DNA of 64,000 nucleotides from Acidithiobacillus sp. HP-2. GTDB lineage: Bacteria; Pseudomonadota; Gammaproteobacteria; Acidithiobacillales; Acidithiobacillaceae. Each line of letters starts with the position of its first letter. Position 1 is the first letter of the stretch. Positions 38,719-47,586 of this stretch are shown in pieces. The position numbers and the translations under genes were made by a program. The stretch covers positions 124,001-188,000 of the forward strand of contig NZ_JACKZA010000002.1 in assembly GCF_015100155.1 (NCBI RefSeq), given 5' to 3'. The notes beneath the pieces are model-generated. The model saw nothing but the letters and a program-made list of their open reading frames with translations, did not search any database and was not told where the DNA came from.

Positions 38719-38855
38719 TGCGGGCTCAGTTCGTTAGTGGCAACAATCAAATCGGCAATTCTGGCATGGATTGTGCCGTGAGCCACGTCTGGTAGCAAAT
38801 CAATCCGTCCGGCGTCTTTCGCTTCAGTCAAAGCCCGTAATTTGTGTCCAATGGA
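38715..38855 (-). pseudogene. Short remnant frame ahead of the ligase gene
   Basis: The frame reads ALTEAKDAGRIDLLPDVAHG and continues to LIVATNELSPH before stopping in a TTGA overlap with the ligase start. It has no start codon of its own and follows a stop at 38856. I do not recognise it with certainty; its style resembles the C-terminal part of a PIN-associated protein. Bases 38800-38823 recur exactly at 34734-34757. The 38719-38902 gap holds this and an AT-rich stretch. Confidence 0.35.
38800..38823. repeat. 24-bp exact repeat shared with the split antitoxin
   Basis: The 24 bases starting TCAATCCGTCC occur identically at 34734-34757, where they form the stop and last codons of the split CopG-type antitoxin, in a different frame. 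Weaker similarity continues for about 12 bases on one side. The two sites are joined to different neighbours, so this marks a recombination junction. Confidence 0.7.
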
Positions 38856-38902
38856 TCATATTATTATATTATCAACATATACCAAGGCCGACAACTTATG
38901 AG

Positions 38903-40039
38903 TTAGCTGCCTTTGAACCGTTCCCACTCTCGCTCGACCACCCCACCCAGCGCCTTGCGGAACTGCTCCGGTGCAAAACGTTCGGCGTTACGGCGACAAT
39001 CCTCGGCCCGGATCACTGATCCTTCAGCCTCAAAGCGCGCAACAGTCCGCACGATGGCTGCCACGCTCTGCTCGTCGAAAAATACCCCAGTCGGCCTGGC
39101 CTGGGTCAAATCGCACACAGAGTCCAGCACCCCACCACGTCCGTAGGCGATGACTGGCGTACCACAAGCCTGCGCCTCAACCGGCGCGATGCCAAAATCT
39201 TCCTCGGCGGCAAAAACAAATGCGCGCGCACGCCCCATTAGATCGACCAGTGCCGTCGAAGACTGATACCCCAGCAACTCAATGTTCGAATGACCGGAAG
39301 CGATGCGCTTGATCTTCTCCCGCTCTGGACCGTCACCGATCACCTTCAAGCGTTTTTCCGGCATCTGCGCAAATGCCTCGACGATGAGGCTTACTCGCTT
39401 GTACGGCACCAACCGGGATGCCGTCAAATAAAAATCTTCCTTGTCCTCCCGGAACGCGAAGGTCTCAACATCCACCGGCGGGTACACCATCTCGGCCTCG
39501 CGTCGGTAGGCTTTCCAGATACGCCGGGCAATAAATCTGGAATTAGCCACGAAGCAATCCACCCCATTGGCCGTGCGTACATCCCACAACCGCATCTTAT
39601 GTAATAGCCATTTTGCAACCCAGCCCTTCAGCCCCTTGTCCAGCCCGGACTCACGCAGGTACTGATGCTGCAAGTCCCAAGCGTAGCGAATTGGCGAATG
39701 CACATAGCTCACATGCAACTGATCCGGCCCCGTCAACACGCCCTTGGCCACCGCATGCGAACTGGACAGCACAATGTCGTAACTGGACAAATCAAGTTGT
39801 TCAACCGCCAGTGGCATCAAGGGCAGATAGTTTCTATAACGCGTGCGCACACCAGGCAGATTCTGGATGAAAGTGGTTTTAGGCGTTTTGCCCTGCAAAA
39901 AAGCCCGTTCGCGCGCCGGCAGAAAGTCACAAACACTGAACACATCCGCCTGCGGGTACATGATGAGCATCTGCTCCAGCACACGCTCCGCACCGGCATA
40001 GGTAACAAGCCAGTCGTGGATAATGGCAATGCGCCTCAT
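38903..40039 (-). CDS. Glycosyltransferase, GT4 family
   Basis: This retaining glycosyltransferase has a GT-B fold and 378 residues. The N-terminal domain opens RRIAIIHDWLVTYAGAERV. The C-terminal donor domain has LKVIGDGPEREKI and the E-x7-E type motif EEDFGIAPVE, followed by QACGTPVIAYGRGG. It resembles WbaZ/WcaI-type mannosyl or related transferases, but sugar specificity cannot be assigned. The start overlaps the stop of the next gene upstream by 4 bp. A decayed partial copy of its 3' end lies at 36382-36605. Confidence 0.9.
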   Translation of the reverse strand: MRRIAIIHDWLVTYAGAERVLEQMLIMYPQADVFSVCDFLPARERAFLQGKTPKTTFIQNLPGVRTRYRNYLPLMPLAVEQLDLSSYDIVLSSSHAVAKGVLTGPDQLHVSYVHSPIRYAWDLQHQYLRESGLDKGLKGWVAKWLLHKMRLWDVRTANGVDCFVANSRFIARRIWKAYRREAEMVYPPVDVETFAFREDKEDFYLTASRLVPYKRVSLIVEAFAQMPEKRLKVIGDGPEREKIKRIASGHSNIELLGYQSSTALVDLMGRARAFVFAAEEDFGIAPVEAQACGTPVIAYGRGGVLDSVCDLTQARPTGVFFDEQSVAAIVRTVARFEAEGSVIRAEDCRRNAERFAPEQFRKALGGVVEREWERFKGS

Positions 40040-41154
40040 CGAATGCGCTTTTTCAGCATTTGCTGATAGACTACTTCTATCGCCGCAGCCATCTTCTCAG
40101 CAGAGTAACGCTCACGCTGCACCTGTTGCCCAAGCGCACCCAATCTTCGCCGCAGGAACTTATCTTCGCTCAACCGTCGCAACGCCTGTGCCGCCTGAAG
40201 AGGCACACCCAGCGGGTACAACAAACCCGACCCGGTCTCGCCTACGAGTTCCTGGTGTCCTATCACATCACTGGCAATGACCGGCACACCGACCGCCATC
40301 GCCTCCAACACTGCCAGAGGCATGCCTTCCCATCGTGAGGATGAAAAATAAATATCGGCTGCAGCCAAACAAGGCGTTGGATCGTCCAGCTTCCCCAGAA
40401 ACTTCAAGTTTTCCACTCCATCGGCTTGCATGCGTCGCTCCAGCGCATCACGTTCAGGGCCATCGCCAATCCAGACAAACAGATGATCCGGCAGCATCCG
40501 CACAACCTCATAAGCCTCATTCATGTTTTTCTGATAGTCGAAACGACTCAGTGTCAACACAATGAGTTGATCGTCCTTCATCACAAGTCGGCGGCGGAAC
40601 TCATCTCGCCATCCGGCACACACATCGTCCGCAATCGGTTCCACCCCGTTAACCACGACGCTACGAGGTATTTTCTGCCATAGACCCTCTACTTTTGCCG
40701 CCTCACACTCTTCGTCGGAGACGAACAAAACATGATCAACCCAGCGGGCAGTAAAATTTTCATATAAACGGTACAGGCGACGCTTCATGCTCCCATACTG
40801 CGCCACGTGAACCCCGTGCGGCGTATGCACGCAGGGCAAGCTCAGCCTGGCTGACACGAAGCGAGCATAGATACCTGCCCCCTTTCCGTGCGCATGCACC
40901 AAAGCGATATTCTGTTCGCGCGCGAATGACACGAGGCGCATAGCATATCCGAAATCGAAACGCCGGTGCGGGAGCGTGAACACACAACCATAAGTCAGAT
41001 TTTCGAAGCGTTGATAGTATGGTAGCTCGTCGGGACAAGCTACGTACGCTCCGATGGACGCCGACAAATACTTCAGAAGCAGTTCAACGTGTCGCGGCCC
41101 ACCGCCGTGGTCGGCACGAACAGAAATAAGCAATACCAACTTTTTGTTAGTCAT
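40036..41154 (-). CDS. Glycosyltransferase, GT4 family
   Basis: This 372-residue GT-B enzyme has an N-terminal acceptor domain (VLLISVRADHGGGPRHVELL, ALVHAHGKGAGIYARF, VHTPHGVH) and a C-terminal donor domain with VWIGDGPERDALER and the motif SRWEGMPLAVLEAMAVGVPVIAS. The WEGMPLAVLEA form is the usual E-x7-E site. It is first in a two-gene minus-strand unit with the downstream GT4 gene. The acceptor and sugar are unknown. The IS1595 remnant begins 50 bp upstream, so its promoter region may have been altered by that insertion. Confidence 0.9.
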   Translation of the reverse strand: MTNKKLVLLISVRADHGGGPRHVELLLKYLSASIGAYVACPDELPYYQRFENLTYGCVFTLPHRRFDFGYAMRLVSFAREQNIALVHAHGKGAGIYARFVSARLSLPCVHTPHGVHVAQYGSMKRRLYRLYENFTARWVDHVLFVSDEECEAAKVEGLWQKIPRSVVVNGVEPIADDVCAGWRDEFRRRLVMKDDQLIVLTLSRFDYQKNMNEAYEVVRMLPDHLFVWIGDGPERDALERRMQADGVENLKFLGKLDDPTPCLAAADIYFSSSRWEGMPLAVLEAMAVGVPVIASDVIGHQELVGETGSGLLYPLGVPLQAAQALRRLSEDKFLRRRLGALGQQVQRERYSAEKMAAAIEVVYQQMLKKRIR

Positions 41155-41205
41155 AAAATCAAAGATTCAGGCAAGTTATATTCAAAATATTTCATCTACC
41201 AGTGA

Positions 41206-41940
41206 AATCACTGCCGACGCCAGACATCGGTGAAGGCTGATACCCTCTTTCATTCCACCAATCTGACCTTGGTGCCGTGGTTTATGGCCATCTATCTGAT
41301 GGTCTGCGACAACAGTTGCCTGTCGGCCCTGCGCCTCTCCAAGCAGATCGGGGTCTCCTGGATTACTACGCACCGGATGCTGCGCAAGATGCGCCACGCC
41401 ATGGCGGACCGGGACAGTATCTACCGCCTGGGTGGATTGGTTAAGTTGGATGATGCTTTCGTTGGTGGACGTCGATCCGGTGGCAAAAGCGGACGCGGTG
41501 CAGAAGGGAAAACACCGATCCTGGTAGCTATTGAAAGCCGGGATAAGAAGGCGGGTTTCATGGCCATGGAAACCATCCCTTCGGTATCCGCTGGAAATAT
41601 CCGTCAGTTCGTTCAGCGTCATTTGCTCCCCTGGCAGACTACCCGCACGGATGGCTTGATGGCGTTGCGCGTTCTGGGAGAAACCCAGCACCATGAAGGC
41701 CGTGTTGCACCGCCAGAACAGGTAGATGAATGGTTGCCCTGGGTGCACATCGCTATTGGCAACCTTAAAGCGTTCTTGCTGGGAACTTACCATGGAGTCA
41801 CCGGCAAATACCTGCAGCAATACCTGGATGAGTTCGTCTATCGCTTCAACCGACGCTTTTAGGAACCTGAATTGCCATTGCGTCTGCTCAATGCCTGCAT
41901 GGACCATATACCCGTCCTATTGGTAGCTGAAAAAGGTTAA
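41206..41940 (+). pseudogene. Decayed IS1595-family (ISXO2-like) transposase
   Basis: The longest frame, 41230-41862, holds most of the DDE-type domain: VKADTLFHSTNLTLVPWFMA, KLDDAFVGGRRSGGKSGRG, and HIAIGNLKAFLLGTYHGV. The N-terminal zinc ribbon is missing; only CRRRQTS precedes it, after a stop at 41203-41205. At 41860-41862 a TAG interrupts the frame, and the normal C-terminus EPELPLRLLNACMDHIP continues in the same frame to the TAA at 41938-41940. So the gene is cut at the 5' end and has a nonsense codon near the 3' end. It separates two halves of the polysaccharide locus. Confidence 0.85.
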
Positions 41941-41976
41941 TAGGCATGCAATATAATGATTTAATTATATTTTTTA

Positions 41977-43293
41977 TCAAGAGCTAATACGCACTAACCC
42001 ACTGTACATATACAGCCAAATTGATAGCAACACCAGTATAGAAAGAAAATTACTAGCTGCAAAATTGGCACCAAAGGTAAACAAAACATTGAAAGCAAAC
42101 CATGGATACAAAAGCATTCCGCTAGTACCACCCGCCGTAAATCCCCGCCAAGCCCGGGCAAAGAAAAACCCATAGAGTAAGAGATATAGCGGAGCAAACC
42201 AGCCAGTACCTGCGAGTATCTGTCCCCAAGAAGTAAACCAGGTATAATTTCCATTTAATCCTGCGTCATATGTTACCCTGAAACTTAACTTAAATGCTTG
42301 GGCGAAACTCAACGAAGCCGTAGGAAAAAATCTATCAGCGAATGGAAATTGGTAGATGAATCCAAAGTCGTTGGGAAGCACTGATTGCTTCAATAGTCCA
42401 GATGGAAAACGTCCATCCAGATATCCTGCAAGATGATTGATTGATGTTGGTCCATAACCAATGAACGAAGTGAGTAATGCATCATGACCATGATATCCAA
42501 TATTGCTACGTAAGACCGCCACACCCCCGAAAAGTACGAGTAACAATGTCATTATCATCAAGCCGCGTAGTAAGATCCCACTGACTCGAACTCCGCGCAT
42601 CAGCACTGCATGCCGCAAATAAATCAGGAAAAATCCAAAAATCGCAGGCATCAGAACAAAGCGCGACATCATCAAAAGGGCTGAAAGGAACAAACTCGTC
42701 ATGAGCGAACCCACCAGAAATACAAGCATAAATTTGCCTAAACGATTTATTCTTAAAGACAAACGAAGATAGTTTGCCCAAACCCACCACATCACTCCCA
42801 TCGCCAGCGGGAGGGAACCCATCATCGCACCTCGACTCGCGTGGCTAAGCGCAAGTTTGACTTGCTGGCCTTCGCCACTAAGTGCCAATGCGAGAATCGC
42901 CGGATCATTGCGTAAGATGGTGGCAATCGTTATCAAAAGTAATCCGAGCGCTGCTACTGTGGGCAACATCAGGTAGACGAATGCGGGCACTCGCACTAAA
43001 GTAGCAAGACGTGGCGGCATACGATAGGCAATCGCGTACCCTACGCGGATACCAAGCAAGACTATGGTCGCGCAAGTAATGAGAAAGATAAACAGCACCG
43101 GATTCGCGAACATTAGATCAGGTTCATGAATGGTATGCTCGTAGAACGTCGGAGGAACTAGAGTGAACATCAGCATCAGCACCACTGCGGCAAGCAGCAG
43201 CGTCTGCGGACGCAACAAGTGATAAGCGGTAAAGACTCTCTTCCTGTAAATCACACCCATGGAGGTCGTGCTAACGTCAAATGTATTCATCAT
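41977..43293 (-). CDS. Oligosaccharide repeat-unit polymerase (Wzy-like)
   Basis: This very hydrophobic 438-residue protein has about 10-12 predicted membrane helices and a periplasmic loop around residues 270-340 (YGPTSINHLAGYLDGRFPSG, NGNYTWFTSWG). The arrangement and the TSINHLAGYLDG stretch are those of O-antigen polymerases of the oligosaccharide repeat unit family. Such proteins are poorly conserved, so the call rests on topology and context: it is in a minus-strand operon with glycosyltransferases, glf and wzx, with a 4-bp overlap to the next gene. It is a better Wzy candidate than the WaaL-like gene at 36664. Confidence 0.75.
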   Translation of the reverse strand: MMNTFDVSTTSMGVIYRKRVFTAYHLLRPQTLLLAAVVLMLMFTLVPPTFYEHTIHEPDLMFANPVLFIFLITCATIVLLGIRVGYAIAYRMPPRLATLVRVPAFVYLMLPTVAALGLLLITIATILRNDPAILALALSGEGQQVKLALSHASRGAMMGSLPLAMGVMWWVWANYLRLSLRINRLGKFMLVFLVGSLMTSLFLSALLMMSRFVLMPAIFGFFLIYLRHAVLMRGVRVSGILLRGLMIMTLLLVLFGGVAVLRSNIGYHGHDALLTSFIGYGPTSINHLAGYLDGRFPSGLLKQSVLPNDFGFIYQFPFADRFFPTASLSFAQAFKLSFRVTYDAGLNGNYTWFTSWGQILAGTGWFAPLYLLLYGFFFARAWRGFTAGGTSGMLLYPWFAFNVLFTFGANFAASNFLSILVLLSIWLYMYSGLVRISS

Positions 43294-44522
43294 GGTCTCT
43301 CGTCAAATAGGGCGTGGCGTTGAATCGAGATGGCCTCACGATACAACTCCTCGTAACGCTGCACCCAAGTGCGTAGATCAGTGTATGGAGTAGCCGACAC
43401 CCGCGCTGCGTAGGAAGCCGCTGCGAGCAATTCACGACGTGCATGCAGAGAGCACATCAAGTTGGCGAGTGCAGAAATATCGGTCGGCTCCACCAACCAC
43501 CCGTTATAACCATCACGGATCATCTCCGGAATGCCACCGCGACGCGCTCCGATAACTGGTTTGCCAAAGGCGAAAGCCTCGAACACCACACCAGGCAGGT
43601 TATCATTCCACAGCGACGGCACTACTATCAGGTCCACCTGTGGATAGAACTCTGCCGGTCTCTGCCGTCCGAGCAGACGTATCCGCGAATCGCGGATCAG
43701 TCCGCGAAGGCGTTGTTCGTAGCCCTGCTGGCCGCTGCCAGCAATCCACAGCTCACTGCCTGGTATGTCGGCCTGTAAAAACGCCGCAATCAGTGGCTCG
43801 ATTCCTTTGCTGCGATCCAGCCGTCCAATGTAACCGAAGCGCACGCCGTCATGTAGCGGAGCAGTTGGCGCGTCTTCAATACCCAAGGTCCGTAGTGCGC
43901 GCGCATTGTGAATGGCTCGCTGGATCGGTACGCCATCGAAATAACCCAAAGACCGATGCCGATCAATAATGAATTGACTGACGCCCACCACAGCTTGAAC
44001 GCGGCGACTCAGATTACGATGCGGCAAACGAAACGCTCGGCATGTAGCGCATTGCCTCGTACAGTTCTGCTCTTTATTATACATGTTTGCTTTGGCACAA
44101 ATCAGATAATAATCATGCAACACCTGTACAATAGGGACATGAAATTTTGCCAGCGTACCCAAACTGGCTGCAGACCAACCGGAAAGATTATGCAGCGAAG
44201 CCACGTCCGGGCGTTCTTGCACAAGGACGTCTTTGAGATAATCCTGCATCCATGGGTTGATACTGTCTAACCCGTGCCATAGGAGCCGCATCAGTGCTGC
44301 AGGACGCTTCTTTTGGTAAGGCCAGTATACATTACGAATGCCGGCCCTCCAGACCGTTATGCCGTCTTGTTCACTCCGAGTAAGTCCCGCCTGATCAGAC
44401 GTAACGAGTAAAACGCAGTCGTGCCCCGCAGCGCGCAAGCCGCGCATCTGCTCCCAAACAATAACTTCGGCACCACCACCTCGGTCAATGTCCGCTAATG
44501 CATGTAAAAATAATATTTTCAT
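43290..44522 (-). CDS. Glycosyltransferase, GT4 family
   Basis: The 410-residue GT-B protein has the start KILFLHALADIDRGGGAEVIVWEQMRGL (quoted in part: GGGAEVIVWEQMRGL), a central RFGYIGRLDRSKGIEPLIAAF, and LWIAGSGQQGYEQRL. The donor motif is LWNDNLPGVVFEAFAFGKPVIG, with N in place of the first Glu of the usual E-x7-E pair, as is found in many such enzymes. A cysteine-rich loop (NCTRQCATCRAF) suggests a bound metal. It overlaps the flanking genes by 4 bp on both sides. Confidence 0.88.
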   Translation of the reverse strand: MKILFLHALADIDRGGGAEVIVWEQMRGLRAAGHDCVLLVTSDQAGLTRSEQDGITVWRAGIRNVYWPYQKKRPAALMRLLWHGLDSINPWMQDYLKDVLVQERPDVASLHNLSGWSAASLGTLAKFHVPIVQVLHDYYLICAKANMYNKEQNCTRQCATCRAFRLPHRNLSRRVQAVVGVSQFIIDRHRSLGYFDGVPIQRAIHNARALRTLGIEDAPTAPLHDGVRFGYIGRLDRSKGIEPLIAAFLQADIPGSELWIAGSGQQGYEQRLRGLIRDSRIRLLGRQRPAEFYPQVDLIVVPSLWNDNLPGVVFEAFAFGKPVIGARRGGIPEMIRDGYNGWLVEPTDISALANLMCSLHARRELLAAASYAARVSATPYTDLRTWVQRYEELYREAISIQRHALFDERP

Positions 44523-45517
44523 AATTGGTACTTTTTATTCAAACCAAGCTTTCCGGAAAGACCATCATCAACCGCATCACGCAACAGCCGATAGCGTTCT
44601 GTTTTTCTAAGCATAACAGAAAAAAGAAAAAGCAAAGACATATAGACATATCGGTTTACCCAGAATACGAATCCGTTCTTTTTTATGTAGAGCGTATCCA
44701 CATAAACACCATTACGCATCCCGTAGTAAGCGCGAAAATCACCCGCACCTTTCAGGTTTCCTAAAAAACCGTTGCTGAAACGTTTCTTGACGTTCCAGGA
44801 GGATTCAAGATCGTCGATCAATGCAGCAGTCACCAGCAGTATTCTTCCGCCATTTGTTACAATACGATAGGTAAACTCATTATCGTCCGCATAAAGCACA
44901 AAATCGTGATTAGGTAGCCCTATTGACTGGATCAATCCCCGATGGAATAGAAGCCCACTGTATGGGGCTGTATCCAGCGCGATCGTTGCAGGCAATATTC
45001 CACACGCCTGCGGCCTGCCCCAACGTGTTCGCCGCCAGATCTTGTAGGGAATATCCAGCACATGAAAACCACGAAAACTGTTCGCACGTGGGTTGATGCG
45101 ATGTGTGGCAACTCCCATCGCAACATCAGCCTGATGCTCAGGACGAAAGGCCAGCACCGCCAGCTGATCGCGTGGCGTGTTCATTAGTTCTGAGTTATAG
45201 ACTTCAAACAATTTTTGCAGGGCATCGCTGCGTGGGCGATTGTCGTCATCCAGCAACCAGATGTACTCAGCACCAAGCTCAAGCGCCCGTTGTATACCTG
45301 TGGAGTAGCCCATTGCGGACCCAGTGTTTTCAACCATTTCCACTACATGGACAAAATCGGGGTAGGCAACGGTCAATCCGGCCTTGACGGGCCACGCTGC
45401 GCCGTTATCAACGACAACCACCATAGAAACATCGCTGTTGCGTACCCCATCAAGCACCTGTCGCAATAGGTGTTCACGCTTACCATAGGTTACGGTGACA
45501 ACGATTGATTCAGTCAT
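44519..45517 (-). CDS. Glycosyltransferase, GT2 family (galactofuranosyl/rhamnosyl type)
   Basis: This inverting GT-A enzyme has 332 residues. It shows VVTVTYGKREHLLRQVL at the start, the donor-binding VVVVDNGA, and the DxD-type motif YIWLLDDDNRP near 95. The LDDDN form with a long C-terminal region ending in a hydrophobic segment is found in galactofuranosyl- and rhamnosyltransferases such as GlfT2-like proteins. The glf gene two genes upstream favours galactofuranose. The acceptor is unknown. The stop overlaps the next gene by 4 bp. Confidence 0.85.
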   Translation of the reverse strand: MTESIVVTVTYGKREHLLRQVLDGVRNSDVSMVVVVDNGAAWPVKAGLTVAYPDFVHVVEMVENTGSAMGYSTGIQRALELGAEYIWLLDDDNRPRSDALQKLFEVYNSELMNTPRDQLAVLAFRPEHQADVAMGVATHRINPRANSFRGFHVLDIPYKIWRRTRWGRPQACGILPATIALDTAPYSGLLFHRGLIQSIGLPNHDFVLYADDNEFTYRIVTNGGRILLVTAALIDDLESSWNVKKRFSNGFLGNLKGAGDFRAYYGMRNGVYVDTLYIKKNGFVFWVNRYVYMSLLFLFSVMLRKTERYRLLRDAVDDGLSGKLGLNKKYQL

Positions 45518-45520
45518 CGT

Positions 45521-46486
45521 TTAACTCCCAACCCGAGTAATATTTCTTGGTTTTTGGTTATCAAAAAGGCCAAACCAACCATCTAAAATAGCATTAAGAT
45601 AGAAATTCATGCGAACTAACTTATGATCATCATATAAAATCACACCAATGCATCTTCGCAAATAATACTTAACAACATAAAAAAATAGAGCAAGATTGGA
45701 ACAGTGTTGTTTTCTCATCCACACCATATTTCGCAAGCCAAAATAGCTCAGCCAGAGTTTTTCTAATGGTACTCTCGCACTTGATCGCCCTAAAATGGAG
45801 GCTTTATTTGTATCTTTTTTTGCTGCGTCTTTGTGCTTTATGAGGCTATGCCGCATCAAAATAATCTTACCAATTTTTGATATCATGTAGCAATAATAAA
45901 AATCATCATAATGTATAAAAAACTCTTTTTTTGGATAACCAACTTTATCGATAACCATCTTGTTGACAGCGAGCCCAACAAAGGATGCGTGTTCGATAGC
46001 GATAACATCATTTGTTAATTGAGTTTCTGACATACTTTTGATTACTTCGCCATCTGTACGACACAAATCTATCCACCCACGATGTTGGACTTGAACAGTA
46101 CCGTCCTCAGAAACTTTTAAATTGGCGACAGCCAGCACACCATCAATTAAAAAACCGGGCGACATTTTCTCTAAGGCATCTGGCATGGGTTCCGCATCAT
46201 CATCCATCAACCACATCCAATCATAACCAGCTTCATACCCGCGTTTAACCCCTTCATAAAAGCCACCCGCCCCACCTGTATTTTCTGGTAATCGCACATA
46301 GTCAATCACAGGGTTATCGAGATAACCATATTCTTTTAGCAGTTCCGGAGTGCCATCAGTACTCGCATTATCAATCAGGATAATCTTATCAACCGGTCGC
46401 GTTTGCGCGAGCAGAGCATCAAGGCATTCTGTCAATAACTGTTTACGGTTATAGGTAACAACAACTGCCGCGACGGTTTCATTCAT
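45521..46486 (-). CDS. Glycosyltransferase, GT2 family (galactofuranosyltransferase-like)
   Basis: This 321-residue GT-A enzyme opens VAAVVVTYNRKQLLTECLDALL, has LIDNASTDGTPELL and the DxD motif YDWMWLMDDDAEP near 90, and later FIHYDDFYYCYM. It is closely similar in plan to the gene after it, so the two could add successive residues of one repeat. It lies directly after glf with a 4-bp overlap. The coding strand is visibly richer in A and T than the housekeeping genes, which suggests acquisition by transfer. Confidence 0.85.
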   Translation of the reverse strand: MNETVAAVVVTYNRKQLLTECLDALLAQTRPVDKIILIDNASTDGTPELLKEYGYLDNPVIDYVRLPENTGGAGGFYEGVKRGYEAGYDWMWLMDDDAEPMPDALEKMSPGFLIDGVLAVANLKVSEDGTVQVQHRGWIDLCRTDGEVIKSMSETQLTNDVIAIEHASFVGLAVNKMVIDKVGYPKKEFFIHYDDFYYCYMISKIGKIILMRHSLIKHKDAAKKDTNKASILGRSSARVPLEKLWLSYFGLRNMVWMRKQHCSNLALFFYVVKYYLRRCIGVILYDDHKLVRMNFYLNAILDGWFGLFDNQKPRNITRVGS

Positions 46487-47586
46487 GGCTTAAGCTTCTC
46501 TTTGACGTGTTCGGCACTCTTGAGTGCGGCAGCAACTACCTGATCCATATTGTAGTATCGATACTGCGCCAGTCGCCCGACAAATGTCACATCTGACTCT
46601 GTTTCAAACAGGGCTTTGTAGCGCTGATAGCGTTCTTCGTTTTCCGGTCGTGGTACCGGGTAGTAAGGGTCTCCCTCCGCCTCAGGATATTCACGCACAA
46701 TGGATGTACCCGAATGATTTTCACCCGTGAGGTGCTTGAATTCCGTAGTTCGGGTATAGGCATGGTCATTCGGGTAGTTGATCGTACCCACTGGCTGCAG
46801 CCATTCTGTGTCCTTCAGATATTCATGCTCAAAACGCAATGAACGATAGGGTAATTTACCAAATTGATAGTCAAAATAGGCATCTATCGGTCCGGAATAT
46901 ACGGTATGTTCGGGCTGCACCTGTGATCGTATTTGGGCATAGTCCGTTTGTAACTGTACCTGGATATTTGGGTGATCCAGAATTTGTTCAAACATTTTTG
47001 TATAACCAAGGGCAGGCATGGCTTGAAAGGCGTCTGTAAAATAGCGGTCATCGTCATTGGTCCGCGTCGGTATGCGCGCAGCCACCCCAGCACTGAGTTC
47101 GCTCAAGTCCAGCCCCCACTGCTTGCGGGTATACCCGCGAAAAAATTTATCACAAAGATCAGCACCCACACTGTTGAGCACCACATCTTCACTGGTTTTG
47201 ACGCTTTCTTTAGGAATCCGTACGTTATCCAGATACGCAGCAACGCCTGCCTCGTCCAGATTTAATCCGTAAAGGCGATTGATGGTGCTCCGATTGATCG
47301 GGATAGGCAGCAACTCCCCATCCACCTGCGCCAAAACCCGATGTTCATAAGGACGCCATTCTGTAAATCGTGACAACCACTGAAAGACCTTTTCGGAGTT
47401 CGTGTGAAAAATATGCGGGCCATAGGGATGAATGCGTATACCCTGTGCATCCAGGGTGTCGTAGGCGTTGCCTCCAATATGCGGACGTTTGTCAATCACC
47501 GTGACCCGGTGCCCCGCCTCGGCCAGTTCACGGGCCATTACACTTCCGGCAAAGCCTGCGCCTACAACCAGAATCGATTCTTTCAT
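46483..47586 (-). CDS. glf: UDP-galactopyranose mutase
   Basis: This flavoenzyme converts UDP-galactopyranose to UDP-galactofuranose. The FAD-binding ILVVGAGFAGSVMARELAEAG is at the N-terminus, GNAYDTLDAQGIRIHPYGPHIFHTN holds the conserved flavin and substrate residues (quoted in part: YGPHIFHTN), and FRGYTRKQWG and IPTRTNDDDRYF are family signatures. The 367 residues match. Its presence implies that the surface polysaccharide contains galactofuranose. It is between wzx and two GT2 genes in one operon with 4-bp overlaps. Confidence 0.95.
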   Translation of the reverse strand: MKESILVVGAGFAGSVMARELAEAGHRVTVIDKRPHIGGNAYDTLDAQGIRIHPYGPHIFHTNSEKVFQWLSRFTEWRPYEHRVLAQVDGELLPIPINRSTINRLYGLNLDEAGVAAYLDNVRIPKESVKTSEDVVLNSVGADLCDKFFRGYTRKQWGLDLSELSAGVAARIPTRTNDDDRYFTDAFQAMPALGYTKMFEQILDHPNIQVQLQTDYAQIRSQVQPEHTVYSGPIDAYFDYQFGKLPYRSLRFEHEYLKDTEWLQPVGTINYPNDHAYTRTTEFKHLTGENHSGTSIVREYPEAEGDPYYPVPRPENEERYQRYKALFETESDVTFVGRLAQYRYYNMDQVVAAALKSAEHVKEKLKP

